A DNA stretch of 64,000 nt, taken from NCBI GenBank assembly GCA_964017185.1, contig OZ024872.1, forward strand, positions 56,785,817-56,849,816, written 5' to 3'. Source of the DNA: Rugalucina vietnamica (taxonomy: Eukaryota > Mollusca > Bivalvia > Lucinida > Lucinidae). Each line of letters starts with the position of its first letter. Positions within the stretch are counted from its first letter, which is position 1. The translations under genes and the position numbers were made by a program. Shown here piece after piece: positions 44,128 through 55,441 of the stretch. The notes beneath the pieces are model-generated. The model saw only the letters and a program-made list of their open reading frames with translations. It was not told the origin of the DNA and searched no databases.

Positions 44128-46196
44128 AATACACCCATGACGTCATCCTTTTATAAAAAATGTCCATTATTTTTCGGGAATGGATACTTTAGTGTCCATT
44201 ATTTTTCGCATGAGCTCGTGTGAGCACAAAAGTCATGGTCACCAATGAAGTGTTCATTTTCCCTTTGCTGCACCCAAAAATAATGTGTTCGCTATGTTCA
44301 AAGACATTAAATTTTGTGCAGGCTGATTGGCAGCTTTTCTAGCAAATGGTTTAAAATCTACCTATACTGAGAGGAATTAGAAACTTAAGTTTTCATCATT
44401 ATTTATTGTTTACTTATTTTTAAATCAATTTAAAATATAACCAGTCGGTAAATTCTGATTGGGACAGTGTGTATTTTTTGCTTCACATTTTGCATTTTAA
44501 AAATTGCATTTCGTCAAACGAAATAGAGCTACGTCATTCAGACGTTTTCACCCCAATTCGCATGCAAGACCATGATTAGAGCCGGTTTCGCTGCTGTAAG
44601 ATGCTGAGCACAAGCGTCTGTGATCAAAGTTGTAAGAATACCCTCAAAACATTGATAATTTGAGATTTTATCCCGTAAAACGTAACGTTAAGTTTTTAAC
44701 GTCAACCATGCAAGTGCATTTTCGACGTTTTCTGACGCTGGAAAAAGGTTTTCACGATAAATGATTAAAGTTCATGTTTATGGTAACTCAAACGATGCAT
44801 TTGTCTTATCGACATCGAGATTCTAAATCTGTTTCCGGTGTTTTAACTGTTTATCTTTTTATTGAGAGCGTCACGTCAACGTTGAGAAATGGGGTCCCAA
44901 TTTTTGCATACAGACATTTCATTAGATAACAAATGATATACCCATTAATTAAATGATTATTTGAATTCTTTTCTTTTCATCGGAAAGCATGAATCGCCTT
45001 TATTTAAAACGTCAGCGTCACGTCACACAAAGCTGAGTGGACGTTTACGTTTATGAAAAAAAAACTGCTTGCAATACAAAACTCGATACCGTATCACCAC
45101 TTTTAAAACCACATCCAAGAATAATTCTGCGAAAAACGTAAAGGAAGCAAAACAAATGGGCTACGTTAATGACGTCAGTTTAAAAACGCCGGAGGAATCT
45201 TTACTGTGATTTGTCGACGCACGAGGTTATCTGTGGACTGTTGTTTTCTAGTGCAGTGGACTGAGACAAATCATACAGATTTATGGTTCTTTGATGCATC
45301 ATACAGCAAATGCTTAGATACGATGAATAAACTTGAACACTCTGATTTCGACCATTGCATCAAAAAACTGACCGTAGGCAGTCTCCTAAGCAAATTTCTT
45401 CATTCTTGACGCACCAATTTTGAGGCAGACACGTTACTCTATGGAAAATTTATAGCAAGAAACAAAATGTTTTTATTGGTTAAACGCAGGAACTTCCAAA
45501 AGACAAGACTTAAGTTTCTATTTCCTTTCAGTATAATATTAAATACAATTTCTTCCGAGTATTTGAAATCCTTTGCGATGAAATAGTCGGTATCATAAAT
45601 TCCCCAAAACGTTATATCCAACGAATCATCGCATGTTTCTGTATGAAAAAGGTTCTTGCTCCCTGGTTTCATTGTTAGAAGGTTAGGGTTAGTGTGAGGT
45701 GAATGAGAAACCTGGCAGTAGGAACAGACTTCACACAGTTATTCATGACCAGCTGTTTCCCCCCCCCCCCCCCCCCCAAAAAAAAAAAAAAAAAAAAAAA
45801 AAAAAACAGCCGGGCATTATAATGGTCCTCTGTCTTTCTAGCATGGAGATTAGCCCTTAACAGATCCATGTACGCTGTCTCATCGATAAGCACACATTAT
45901 GTATTTATACAAAATCATAATTAAATGGTATTGAACATAGACACTACGTTTAACGACGTGTAAAAAGGGAAACTACTGTGAATGCTCTATTTGTACATGG
46001 ATGCACGAGAAAGTGTTAACATCGTTCACAGTTAGTTTCCTCGTTATGTCCGTGGGATAGTTTGACCAACATATCATGTCGCGAGAAAAGAAAATTAAGC
46101 GGAAATATGTTGTGCAAGGTCTGGTCAACCGGCTTGCTGTCTAAAGATTAAAAGCGCTAGTTACAACGAGACAAAGGCGCCAGCGTATGGTGTATT
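44128..46196. mobile_element. TTAA-flanked element, 2.07 kb
   Basis: It starts AATACACC after TTAA at 44124-44127 and ends GGTGTATT before TTAA at 46197-46200. The block 1 counterpart near 20970 has one TTAA. The left end holds two copies of TCCATTATTTTTCG. The interior has short frames (67-77 codons) with no known domain, and a C/A homopolymer pair at 45760-45806. A piggyBac- or Kolobok-like non-autonomous element is possible. Confidence 0.7.
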
Positions 46197-46200
46197 TTAA

Positions 46201-46317
46201 GTCGGAGAAAGTCCGAGTAAGTATCCATTCCTGAAAAATAATGAATCCTCGGCCCCTTCGGGGCCTCGGATCCATTATTTTTCAGGAATGGATACTTACT
46301 CGGACTTTCTCCTATAC
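46201..46317. mobile_element. hairpin element between TTAA sites, 117 bp
   Basis: Nearly the whole length folds on itself. GTCGGAGAAAGTCCGAGTAA and ATCCATTCCTGAAAAATAAT are mirrored around GGCCCCTTCGGGGCC. TTAA lies at 46197 and 46318. Its arms resemble the left end of the adjoining 2.07-kb element. Confidence 0.8.
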
Positions 46318-47176
46318 TTAATCGTCAAGGGAGCGAATGTGATTAGAAAAAGCATTTGAATGGATTTGGCGTGCAATAAAATGGAATAAAAAATAAAAGC
46401 GTTGTTGTGTCGTCGGTCCAACTGATAAATCAGTACATTTCAATATTAGAGCAAATGAAACGTGAACAAGTTATATGAAAGTCACTTATAATTGTCGTAA
46501 TTAATTAACGCAATCTTCGTGAAACAGAACCGATATTACAAGTCACAATTTTAAGCCACACGTACATCAGGAAAATCAACTCTCTCCAGGACCAGCACAC
46601 AACTGCACGGATAATGCACAATGTGTGACATAAAACAACAATTTAAACTGCATGAGAATTACACCCACATTCAGTAAATTATATTTTGTAGTAAACAAAT
46701 TCAATGAACAGAGAATTCAATGTAATTTATGGTGGCAAGGCAGACAACAAGGTCGCCACTCAATTCTATTTTACTTTGTCCAAGAAGATACTCTTGAAAT
46801 GTTAATAATAAGCAGTGATCAGGAACATGCGTAATCAGGACCAGAGTCTAGTCCTTAAACACAGGAGGGAAACAACCAAATGACAGATAGATACTATGTA
46901 GATACTGGAAGGTAGAATTAAAATGTATATTAATGAAAGGTTAAAGTACTAAAAAGTATTAAAAGCAATGATCAGGAAATGATGCAATCAGAAAGTCCCA
47001 CGCAGAATAAAAAATGTTTCGCAACAAGTGGCAACTCTGTTACCCGTATTTAATGATATATTTGAAAACATGATTATGCATAAGAGATGCAAACAGCACG
47101 AAAAAGTAACTCCAAAACATAAAACATATAGAACCACGCCATGGGACGGCCAGTAATATAAAATTATTAAGCATAC

Positions 47177-47397
47177 CTTCTAATTACGCTCCCATCCTCT
47201 GAAATATATCTCAGTCCATGGAATGTAGTCCGGTCTGAGAATTCTTTCAGATTTTCTTTCACGCTCATTTTAGGCTGTTTTGTCGATTCACCGAAATGCC
47301 GCTTATTGTCGCTTGCCCCGTCGACAAAAGACGTCCCTTGCTCTGTTTCTTTTGAAAGTTCGGTAGGAACTATTGTGTAATGATGATTAAGCTCCAT
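47177..47397 (-). CDS. DEG/ENaC channel, candidate first exon, copy 2
   Basis: A 221-nt exon ends at donor AG|GTATGC after 47177 and encodes 73 residues plus AG. An in-frame ATG 18 nt further upstream exists, but MELN at 47397 is the start shared by all three copies. It contains SVKENLKEFSDRTTFHGLRY and ISEDGSVIR. It differs from copy 1 by only a few residues (SDN for IDK, D for Y) with no frame damage. Phase 2 fits exon 2. The same three explanations apply as for copy 1. Confidence 0.78.
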
Positions 47398-49456
47398 TTC
47401 GACAAAATCTGTCAAAATATCCTGCGCATGCTCGGTGAAGAAACTGAGGCACTTGTAGTTAAATGTTCATTTCTTAAGAGACGATTACATGGGACATTCA
47501 TTCTTAAACACAAACAACATACTTGTATTATGATAACTAATTATGGACTTCTTAGATTTACATTAGCTTTAGTTTTGAGCCTACGCATGGCAGGCTTATA
47601 CTAAAATCGTTTCCAGGGCCATTGTAAATTTTCTCAAATCACTAGAGAAAAATGGCATCCAAGAAAGTAATAAGATTTATCTTTGTCAATATGAACTCCT
47701 TTTCTAGACAATGACAATTAATCTAATCGAAATACGCTGCCGAAAATGTAAGAATATAATTTTTTGAGAAAATGATAAACGTTGTACTTTTTGCTCCTTA
47801 CGCCATTTACGTATTAGCAAATTCCTTTAAGTAAAAATACTATCTCAGAAACAATCCGCAGGTATCGCCATAAAGACGTGATTTCTTTAGAAGCAAACGG
47901 GGCACATACATTTTCATACTGTTCGAATTTATAAGCAGTCTGTTCCGCGTCCTATTCTTGAGGTCCTAACTGCATTTTGCCATAGACATACAGATAGTTT
48001 TCTCAATACAGGAATTAAGGGTTCAAAAATACATTAAATTAGTCTGTAGAAGTTGTCATGAATTCTCATGCGTTTCTTTACATCATCGAATCTTGTCTAC
48101 AAAGCAACATGAATATCCCAGCTTTATTCATAGGTCTACACTATAATGTTAAAATCGAGCTTCAGATTAAACTTTTAAATCCCACTCCGACGGAACAGTA
48201 CGATACAACGAAAGCATGATAATGGACACCGCGCAACCGTTTCATGCGTCAATAGCAAACATAACATCAGAACAAAAACATAATACCCACAATTATTCTG
48301 TATTCTGTCTGATATCAATGAAGCTTTTCAGCTACCTAGCATAAATAAAATGATTGTTAAAAAGCCTGTTGCAGAAAAAACTAACGGCAACATTGATTCA
48401 TGGATATTAAGCTAAATGTATATTAGCGCTTTAGATAAATTTTAAAATTTGATGAGTATATTCTTTCAGGAATTACGACATTTCGAATACCGCGTAATTA
48501 TTTTGTTTTCTACAAAACTAATTTATCTTCCTAGGGAAGTTTGCAATATGCTGCTTGGTCATTTAAACTTGCAAGGCGAGGGAAAGGTTTCATTTTGTAT
48601 TAAGCAACGCCGTCAGATATCATGTTTAGCGAGTCGAAATGAATACATATTTAGCAAACCAAAGTAAAACACGACCCTGCTTATCTTCATAAAAGTATGT
48701 GGTGCTATCTTTCGAGAAACACCTGGTAGGCTCATTAAGCGCACATTATGCAAGTCACTTATGTGTGGTCACTATATATACATGTTTGAAGATTTACCTG
48801 TATAAAAAGGATTGTTTATTTTTGTCAACAATGCTACATTCTTTAGCATGCTTTTATCATGGGGCTGTTGAATATGTTGCAAATACATGGATTGTGTATA
48901 CATGATTGTGAAATGAGTGGTCAGCTCAGAGCAAGTGAGTCATTTTTCAGTTACTTCCGGGTTGAAATCGTCGGACCCATTTTTCTTAGCTTTTTGGAAA
49001 AAACAAATAAGCCAGATTTTTCGATGTAGTCATTGACTAACCTGAAATAAAAGGCATGTCATCTTTCAGCAAACAATAAGCGAACACGAGCCGCCCCAAG
49101 TTACCCACTTTGAGAATTTTCCAGAAAAACATGTTTATATTTTTCTTAGAGAAATGCATATCCATGACCCCAAAATAATCCTTAATTAGTCAGATTATGT
49201 ATCCTAGACATGTAGGCTTTGTGTAATTTTTATTCAAATGTATTCCATTTTCCAGGAAATGGGTCCCACGAAAACCAATTACATTTCCAATTCTAAGCCA
49301 AGCTATTTAAAATCTAAAAAGAATAACTATATTGAGTCATTCCTCGTATCTGTGACATCTATTAGCAATAAATGCACATCAATCATTTGACTGACAGATT
49401 CAAAAATCAGCAGATATCTGTTTAACATACCCCACCCACTCATGTCAATATTGAGC

Positions 49457-49499
<43 letters not shown>

Positions 49500-50410
49500 C
49501 GGTCGGTTTGCCATAGCAAAGAACGGACACAAGTTTATAAAGTGAACAAGCGCATGTTAAGAACGGGCGAGCGTATAATGTACATTTCACAAGAACGGAC
49601 AAGTGCATATTGAGCATGTCTCAAGAAAGGACAAGTGCATATTGAGCATGTCTCATGAAGGACAAGTGTAAATATTGCGTTTCTCAAGAACGGACACGTG
49701 TATACTTTACATGTCTGAAGAACACGCGTTCTTCAAGCACTACCACATCAATATTGCACGGACCAGCCCATATATATATAATAGTGCTGCTTTCAAGCAT
49801 GGGTAAATCCAAGCACGGACAAACCCAAAGTGCTACCACAAACACGTCCATATTGCTTGTTAAGCACGCACACGCACATACTGCTACCAAGCATAGACAC
49901 GCCCATAGTGCTATCAAGCACGGACCCACCCATTGTGTTTTTTTTTTTTTCAAGCACGCCCACGTCCATTATGCTTCTTTCAAGCACAGACACGTCCATA
50001 CTGCTCCTTACAAGCATGAACACGTCCATTGTGCTTCTTTCAAGCACGAACACGTCCATTGTGCTTCTTTCATGTACAAACACATCCATAGTGCTTTGCC
50101 GAGCACGGGCACTCCATATTGCTTTTTTCCAAGCATTAACACGCCAAAAATGTTTCTTTCAAACACGGACACGTTCACATTGCTTATGATAAGCACCAAC
50201 ACTTCCATATTGCTTCTTACAAGGACTGACACTTCCACATTGCTTCTTTCAATCTAACACTTTTTTCAAGCATCAGCACGTCCACAGTGCTTCTTATAAG
50301 CTCGGGCACTATAGTGTTTCTTATATGCATGGACATTTCATTCCATAGCGCGTCTTTCAAGCAATGACACGTCCATAGTACTTCTTATAAGATTGGATAC
50401 GCCAAAAGTG
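49500..50410. repeat. minisatellite arrays (63-bp remnants, then about 30-bp units)
   Basis: Matches 39875-41040, including AAGAACGGACACGTGTATA and the AAGCACGGACACGTCCAT-type unit. The long frames on both strands (200 codons at 49655, 119 at 49830) come from the repeat and are not genes. Confidence 0.88.
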
Positions 50411-50419
50411 TTTCTTATA

Positions 50420-51464
50420 CACTGAAAAAAAGTTATAAAGAGGCCACTTTTCAAACTCATTTTTTGTTTCTAAGCCAAGTTCAAAAGTGCACAATTTTTT
50501 GCCAAAGACGTGTCTTTCAAGTAAGTAAAGTTCCAAAGTGTTAAGAAATAATTTTCTTTTACTAAAGGCGTTTTTGGAGTAAAAATGCAAAAATCAATGT
50601 TTTTAAATAAAAAATTGGATACAGCACACCATTTATTGAAATTAGGAACGGGTGTCATCAAAGGGGTCGTTACGGCTCGGAAAAACATTAAACATTCGAA
50701 TTTTCTCTACTGGTAGAATTTTTATGCATTTTTAAAAATCGCCAATTTTGAGATTTTTTGAAAAATTCATAAATGTGCCTCTTAAACATGTTGACCCCTG
50801 TTAAATTCACTTGATGAGGCCTGGAAATGAGAGATATAATTCGACTGAACTGTTTTTGACCATTTTCGAGGACCAACAGGTCAAGGCTGCCGCACACTTC
50901 CGGTTTCAATGCCAATTTTTAACGAACAAAATAACAAAATTTGTGGACGATTTTTTTTTAATTTTCAAAGTTTATCAGAGTCTAGTATTTGACCTAAATA
51001 ATCGCTGAAAATTTCAATGCCGTGCTGCTGATAATAACGCAACTGGAGAAGAACAAAGTTGGTATGCAAATTGCATACAAAAGCTGAATTCCTGTTATTC
51101 AGGTTGTTGTCTTCTTGCATGTGCAAAACAGAAACGAAGATTCTTATTGCAGCAACACTTTTGACTTAATTTTATCTTGCATCATGGCAGTCAGTAGCAC
51201 TTTTAAATAAATTAAAATGTAAAAACACAACGTCATAATATGACATTTAATTTGATGTTAATAAAGTGTGACTTTTTGAAATAGGGTACCTTTACACATG
51301 CTTCGTCTGTGTGAGAAGTATCACGCATTTTGGAATGCAGAAACTCACAGAGCCACTGTTAGACATTGGTTTATTCATATGATCATGGATTTTAATTGAT
51401 CGTATTTTACTTTCTGAACTAGAAGACAAAATATGAGGTGGCCTCTTATAACTTTTTTTCAGTG
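50420..51464. mobile_element. TA-flanked Tc1/mariner-type element, 1045 bp
   Basis: The inverted ends CACTGAAAAAAAGTTATAA and TTATAACTTTTTTTCAGTG extend through GAGGCCAC / GTGGCCTC. TA lies at 50418-50419 and 51465-51466. Unit 1 has a single TA at 41048-41049. The largest internal frames are under 80 codons, so it is non-autonomous. Confidence 0.9.
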
Positions 51465-51792
51465 TAAGCATGGACTAATTAGTTTTGTGATGAGGCTGCG
51501 CATGCAAATTATGTAAAATGCAAGCTAAATTTGCATATCGGGGCCAAAGAAATGAGCCCCAAATTATTATTTAGACAATCGTATAGCGATCTTCAGCGCA
51601 GTGGGACCGGCACTTTACCAAGAAAACGCTATTAGAACCGGTATACTTCAATAAGAACGAGTTTTCGGACTAATTTGTCTCCTTGACTAAGGAATGGCTA
51701 TATTATTCCATTATGATACTTCATATATATTTAGATATACCGTATTCATGTGATTATTGTGCTCTACATGCGCTACGCACGGTACGCCTTCT

Positions 51793-53533
51793 CAGGGCCG
51801 TCGCCGCTTTTAAAAAGTGGTCCGGCGGAAGACATGGTCGAGTGCTGAAGGGACGAGAGGGGGAGAGCACGAGAGGGGGAGCAGTATGGACGTGTCTGTG
51901 CTCGTAAGGGGGTTTCTGGGGATCTCCCCCGAGAAAATTTTGATAAATTGGTGCCTCTAAACGCGTTCTGAGCGCGTTTTGGGATCAGAGTTTCGATCGT
52001 TTTTGTTAACAAAAATGACCGAATTTCAGACAGCTTAAATTGGAAGATTTATCAGAAAAACAGTTTCTTTATAACAACTATTTCGACCCCTTTGCGAGTC
52101 TCATCAGGCGGTGGCCTACTGTCGAACCAAGACGGATTAAAACTTTTCAACCCGAAAGTACGTTGTGGGAACCCACTTGAAAGTTTTAGGCTGATCTGGA
52201 ACGGGCGACACTTGCATATCCATAATGGAATTACATTGACACATTACTATTAACATATTAAAATATACATGCATGCAAATTCACAATGTTTTGATCATTT
52301 GCCAGCCGACATTTTCTTTGATAAACTACGTTTCGAGATTAATAGTGTTAACCCATGTTCCGTCTTTTTTCATGTCATTGTGACATACAAAAAAACAAAC
52401 GAAGATTGGATTACATTTTAATTACAACTCTTTTCTATTAATCCTAAAATCTATCAAATAGGTGTCTGTTCTGTTGAATGTAGATCCCGCCAGTAGATTG
52501 GCGCACCCAGGTCGTCGACCGGTAGAATCCGTTAAGTAAGTGTTGGTAATCCAAGAATTTGGTGACACTATTTACACTATGTACAGACTTGTTAAGACGG
52601 GTGGTGGCGGCCATAATTAAATGTATAAGTTTGAAGGCTGATTTCAAATTGACAAATTTCGATATAATTGCAGTCTTTTCGAATGAAGCCGATAACAGTA
52701 CCTGCGACTCAGGGCCTCCAGCTGGAGCAAGATTGCTTTATCAATTTGTGTAGACATGACATGTACCAACTGATGACTGTCGACCAGGATTGCAGTTAGC
52801 TCAGATTTTGACATTGATTTCCATTTTGTCAGTCCGAATTTCTGTTCCACCAGATCTCTGATTGGAGCCAATGATGACTTTCTAATGACAGCAAGGGCTG
52901 GACATCTCAGTAGCATATGAGTCAGATCTTCAGATTCCAGTCTACATAGTGGACATGTCTTCTCCACACTGTACTGATTAAACTTTGCTTTTGTGGATTG
53001 TAGCATATAGACCCCTGTCATCATCCTGACTTTAGTAATACTCCTTCTAATGTCATGTACATTATTTGCAGCAGCCTCCCAAACTGTATGTGTAACTCCA
53101 GCCTCCATAGATGGTAAATCACAATTAGCTAAGGAAGTCTTGGATTGTGCCTCCTCCACTAGGCGCTCCGTCCAAAAGCCATTGATGGCCTGGCGAGACA
53201 TCTTTTTCCAGGTCAGCTTAGAGAAATTTCCCAACTGGGAGGATGGTGGTAGACTGTACAACTGTAGAGTACCCTCTGGTGTCATTCTAATGGCCGCAAT
53301 GTTTTGACACGCCTCGTGATTCCTTTGATGTTTGTTTTCGCAAGACACGAGTTTCGGGTGTTGATGATAATTCATCAATAAACCGCGACTCGTTCAAGAT
53401 AAGACGATTAGAAGAACAAAGACAGGTAAGCACCGCTGCGGCGATCGAAAAAAGTGGTACGGCGGATACCATGGTCGGCCAAAAAAGTGGTCCGGCGCTT
53501 GCCGGACCTGCCGCACCGGCGACGACGGCCTTG
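51793..53533. mobile_element. 1.74-kb TIR element with 5-bp target duplication, carrying RT fragment
   Basis: The inverted ends CAGGGCCGTCGCC and CAAGGCCGTCGTCGCC lead into the shared subterminal strings AAGTGGTCCGG and GACCATGG. CTTCT flanks both sides (51788-51792, 53534-53538), and unit 1 has CTTCT once, in ACGCCTTCTCCGCCC near 41390. The CAGGG-type ends look hAT-like, although five base pairs is short for hAT. Superfamily is unassigned. Confidence 0.85.
52644..53378 (-). pseudogene. C-terminal fragment of a non-LTR retrotransposon reverse transcriptase
   Basis: A 244-codon frame matches the region downstream of the reverse transcriptase core in LINE ORF2 proteins. It has a zinc-binding motif CPLCRLESEDLTHMLLRCPA (C-x2-C-x8-H-x4-C), preceded by TGVYMLQSTKAKFNQ and by a helical region. 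The catalytic palm with its YxDD box, the endonuclease and the N-terminus are absent, so this is a 3' remnant. It lies wholly inside the TIR element 51793-53533, in reverse orientation. It may have been inserted there or been captured. Confidence 0.8.
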
Positions 53534-53538
53534 CTTCT

Positions 53539-53772
53539 CCGCCCACTTTGTTTTGAAATCATCTGTTTGGTGCATGTTTGATATACAGTAGCATGTACAA
53601 TTAATATAATCAGCAGTTTGTTGCTTGTAGAGTTTATATATAAATGTACTTATGTGTGTACATTTATGCTGTGCACTGTTTGTTCGCATCGTATGTATTG
53701 TGATTGCTTGTATCCTGATCGGCTTTATAGCCTTTTGGATTTTGTAAATAAACTTACTTACTTACTTACTTA
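53539..53772 (+). mobile_element. LINE-like 3' end, second copy
   Basis: Nearly identical to 41391-41645 (CGCCCACTTTGTTTTGAAAT ... AAATAAACTTACTTACTTAC) with fewer tail units. It continues the sequence interrupted by the 51793 element. Confidence 0.5.
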
Positions 53773-53862
53773 TACAACAGAAAGAAATGGGATTTTGATG
53801 TGTATCGATGGCACAGACGTCTATCAGTTGTGTTGTTATTACTTATTAGGCAAAAAATCAGA

Positions 53863-54012
53863 GCATAAAAGTCAGACCTTTCCCCTTGTTGTGACTCAAT
53901 AAATGGCTATGTCTTGTAATTGTACGTGTATTTTGCATAAAAGTCAGACCTTTCCCCTTGTTGTGACTCAATAAATGGCTATGTCTTGTAATTGTACGTG
54001 TATTTTGCATAA
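53863..54012 (+). repeat. 72-bp tandem duplication
   Basis: GCATAAAAGTCAGACCTTTC through GTGTATTTT is present twice, starting at about 53863 and 53935. Unit 1 at 41735 has it once. 54020-54600 matches 46318-46880. Confidence 0.85.
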
Positions 54013-54652
54013 AATAACCTTTTATAGATGTTAATCGTCAAGGGAGCCAATGTTGTTAGAAATCATTTGAATGGATTTGGCGTTCAATAAAATGGAATAA
54101 ATAATAAAAGCCCTGTTATGACGTCAGTCCCACTGACAAATCAGTGCATTTCAATATTAGAGCAAATGAAACGTGAACAAGTTATATGAAAGACACTTGT
54201 AATTGTCGTAATTAACCAATAACGCACTCTCCTTCGAACAGAATCTCTATTACCAGTCTCACTTTTAATTTACGACCAACTCCCTCCTGGGCCAGCACAC
54301 ACATAAACGGACAAAACACAACTTACGACATAAAACACCGATTCAAACTGCAAGAGAACTACATCCTCGTTGCATTCAGTCAATAATATTTTCATTCTAA
54401 GCAATACATGTATGAGGATTTCAATGCATTGTATGGGAGCAAGTAAGGCATTTACAGGACCGCCACTAAATGCTGTTTTACTGATGATCCCGCTATATCC
54501 AATAAGATTCTCAAGAGTTTAGCAATGATCAGGATCATGTACAACTAGCACAATAGTCTCGTCCTAAAACAAAGGTGGGAAACAACCAAAATGTTATATA
54601 GATACTATTTAGAGTTAAATAGAGAACATCTGCTTTTTTAATGTGAATACCA

Positions 54653-54955
54653 AATATATTTCATCGAGTGAGTTGAAAATATTAGAATTTTCACGAGTGC
54701 GCAGCACGAGTGAAAATTTTGATGTTTTCAACTCATGAGATGAAATGTATTCGGTATTCACCGAAAAAAAATTTTTTTATTTTATACTTTAAACTGAAAA
54801 AGTAGTTCCTCTTCTACAGTGAAGATATAGGCTGATATCAGTCACTAGTGACTTTTGATATCAGTGAGATTTGGTATCAGTGAAACTTCATATCAATGAA
54901 AATACCAATGTTATCAAGTTTTGATATACATTGGTTTTCACTGTAAAGTATAAAA
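54653..54955 (+). mobile_element. composite foldback element, internally deleted copy
   Basis: It has the same left palindrome as 30510-30612 (CATCGAGTGAGTTGAAAA, CGAGTGCGCAGCACGAG) and the same right end as 31950-32075 (GATATCAGTCACTAGTGACT to TTTCACTGTAAAGTATAAAA). The roughly 1.3 kb between them, including the second palindrome and the 161-bp repeats, is missing. Confidence 0.85.
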
Positions 54956-55205
54956 TTAAAAAAAAGGAAAAGTAGTAAAAGCAATGATCAGGAAATGATG
55001 CAATTAGAAAGAGAGTCCTACTCCATAAACCAAGCCGAAAAAAAAAACTGTTTTGCAATAGGTAACCCGGACAAAATGAAATGTATCAAAACATACATAA
55101 GAGGTGCAAACACTACAATAAAGTAACACCAAACCATAAAACATTTAGAACTACAACAAAAGTATCGCATTGGAGCGGCCAGTTACATACAATTATTAAG
55201 CATAC

Positions 55206-55441
55206 CTTCTTATTACGCTCCCACCCTCTGAAATATATCTCAGTCCATGGAACGTAGTCCGATTTGAGAAGTCCTTCAGATTTTCTATCACACTCATTTT
55301 AGGCTGTTTTGCCGATTCCTCTTTCGCGGAAACACTGAAATGCCGCTTATTGTCGCTTGCCCCATCGACAAAAGATGTCCCTTGTTCTGTTCCATTTGAA
55401 AGTTCTGTTGGAACTATTGTGTAATGGTGATTAAGCTCCAT
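55206..55441 (-). CDS. DEG/ENaC channel, candidate first exon, copy 3
   Basis: A 236-nt exon from an ATG at 55441 to donor AG|GTATGC after 55206 encodes 78 residues plus AG. It carries SVIENLKDFSNRTTFHGLRY and ISEGGSVIR. Relative to copies 1 and 2 it has a net in-frame gain of 15 nt in the tail (HFSVSAKEESAKQ in place of HFGESTKQ) and several substitutions, none breaking the frame. Phase 2 fits exon 2. It is the most distant from exon 2 (43 kb). Confidence 0.78.

Larger units (their letters stand above)
41848..47010. repeat. segmental duplication block 2 (paralogue of 16846-22985)
   Basis: Colinear with block 1 as described there. It has its own insertions: 42984-43230, a SINE at 43394, a hairpin MITE at 43797 and TTAA elements at 44128 and 46201. 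The string TTAATCGTCAAGGGAGC occurs at both ends of the inserted part (41831 and 46318) but once in the 54-kb relative, which suggests block 2 arose by recombination at that shared string. Confidence 0.75.
47010..54060. repeat. first-exon duplication unit 2
   Basis: Colinear with unit 1 (38212-41870) but enlarged by a TA element at 50420, a 1.74-kb element at 51793 and extra sequence at 48760-49500. 47416-48740 is the upstream region of the first exon. 48750-49460 holds nothing recognisable apart from a poly(A) run at 49460-49498. Confidence 0.75.

Noticed and set aside
45206-45672. 67- and 77-codon frames as genes of the TTAA element
   Set aside because: Short, with no transposase motif and no known domain.
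49655-50257. 200-codon plus-strand open frame
   Set aside because: It lies in the minisatellite array, and other frames on both strands are equally open. Composition follows the repeat, with no domain.
52559-53307. Plus-strand frames over the reverse-transcriptase fragment
   Set aside because: Antisense shadows. The minus frame carries the zinc motif.
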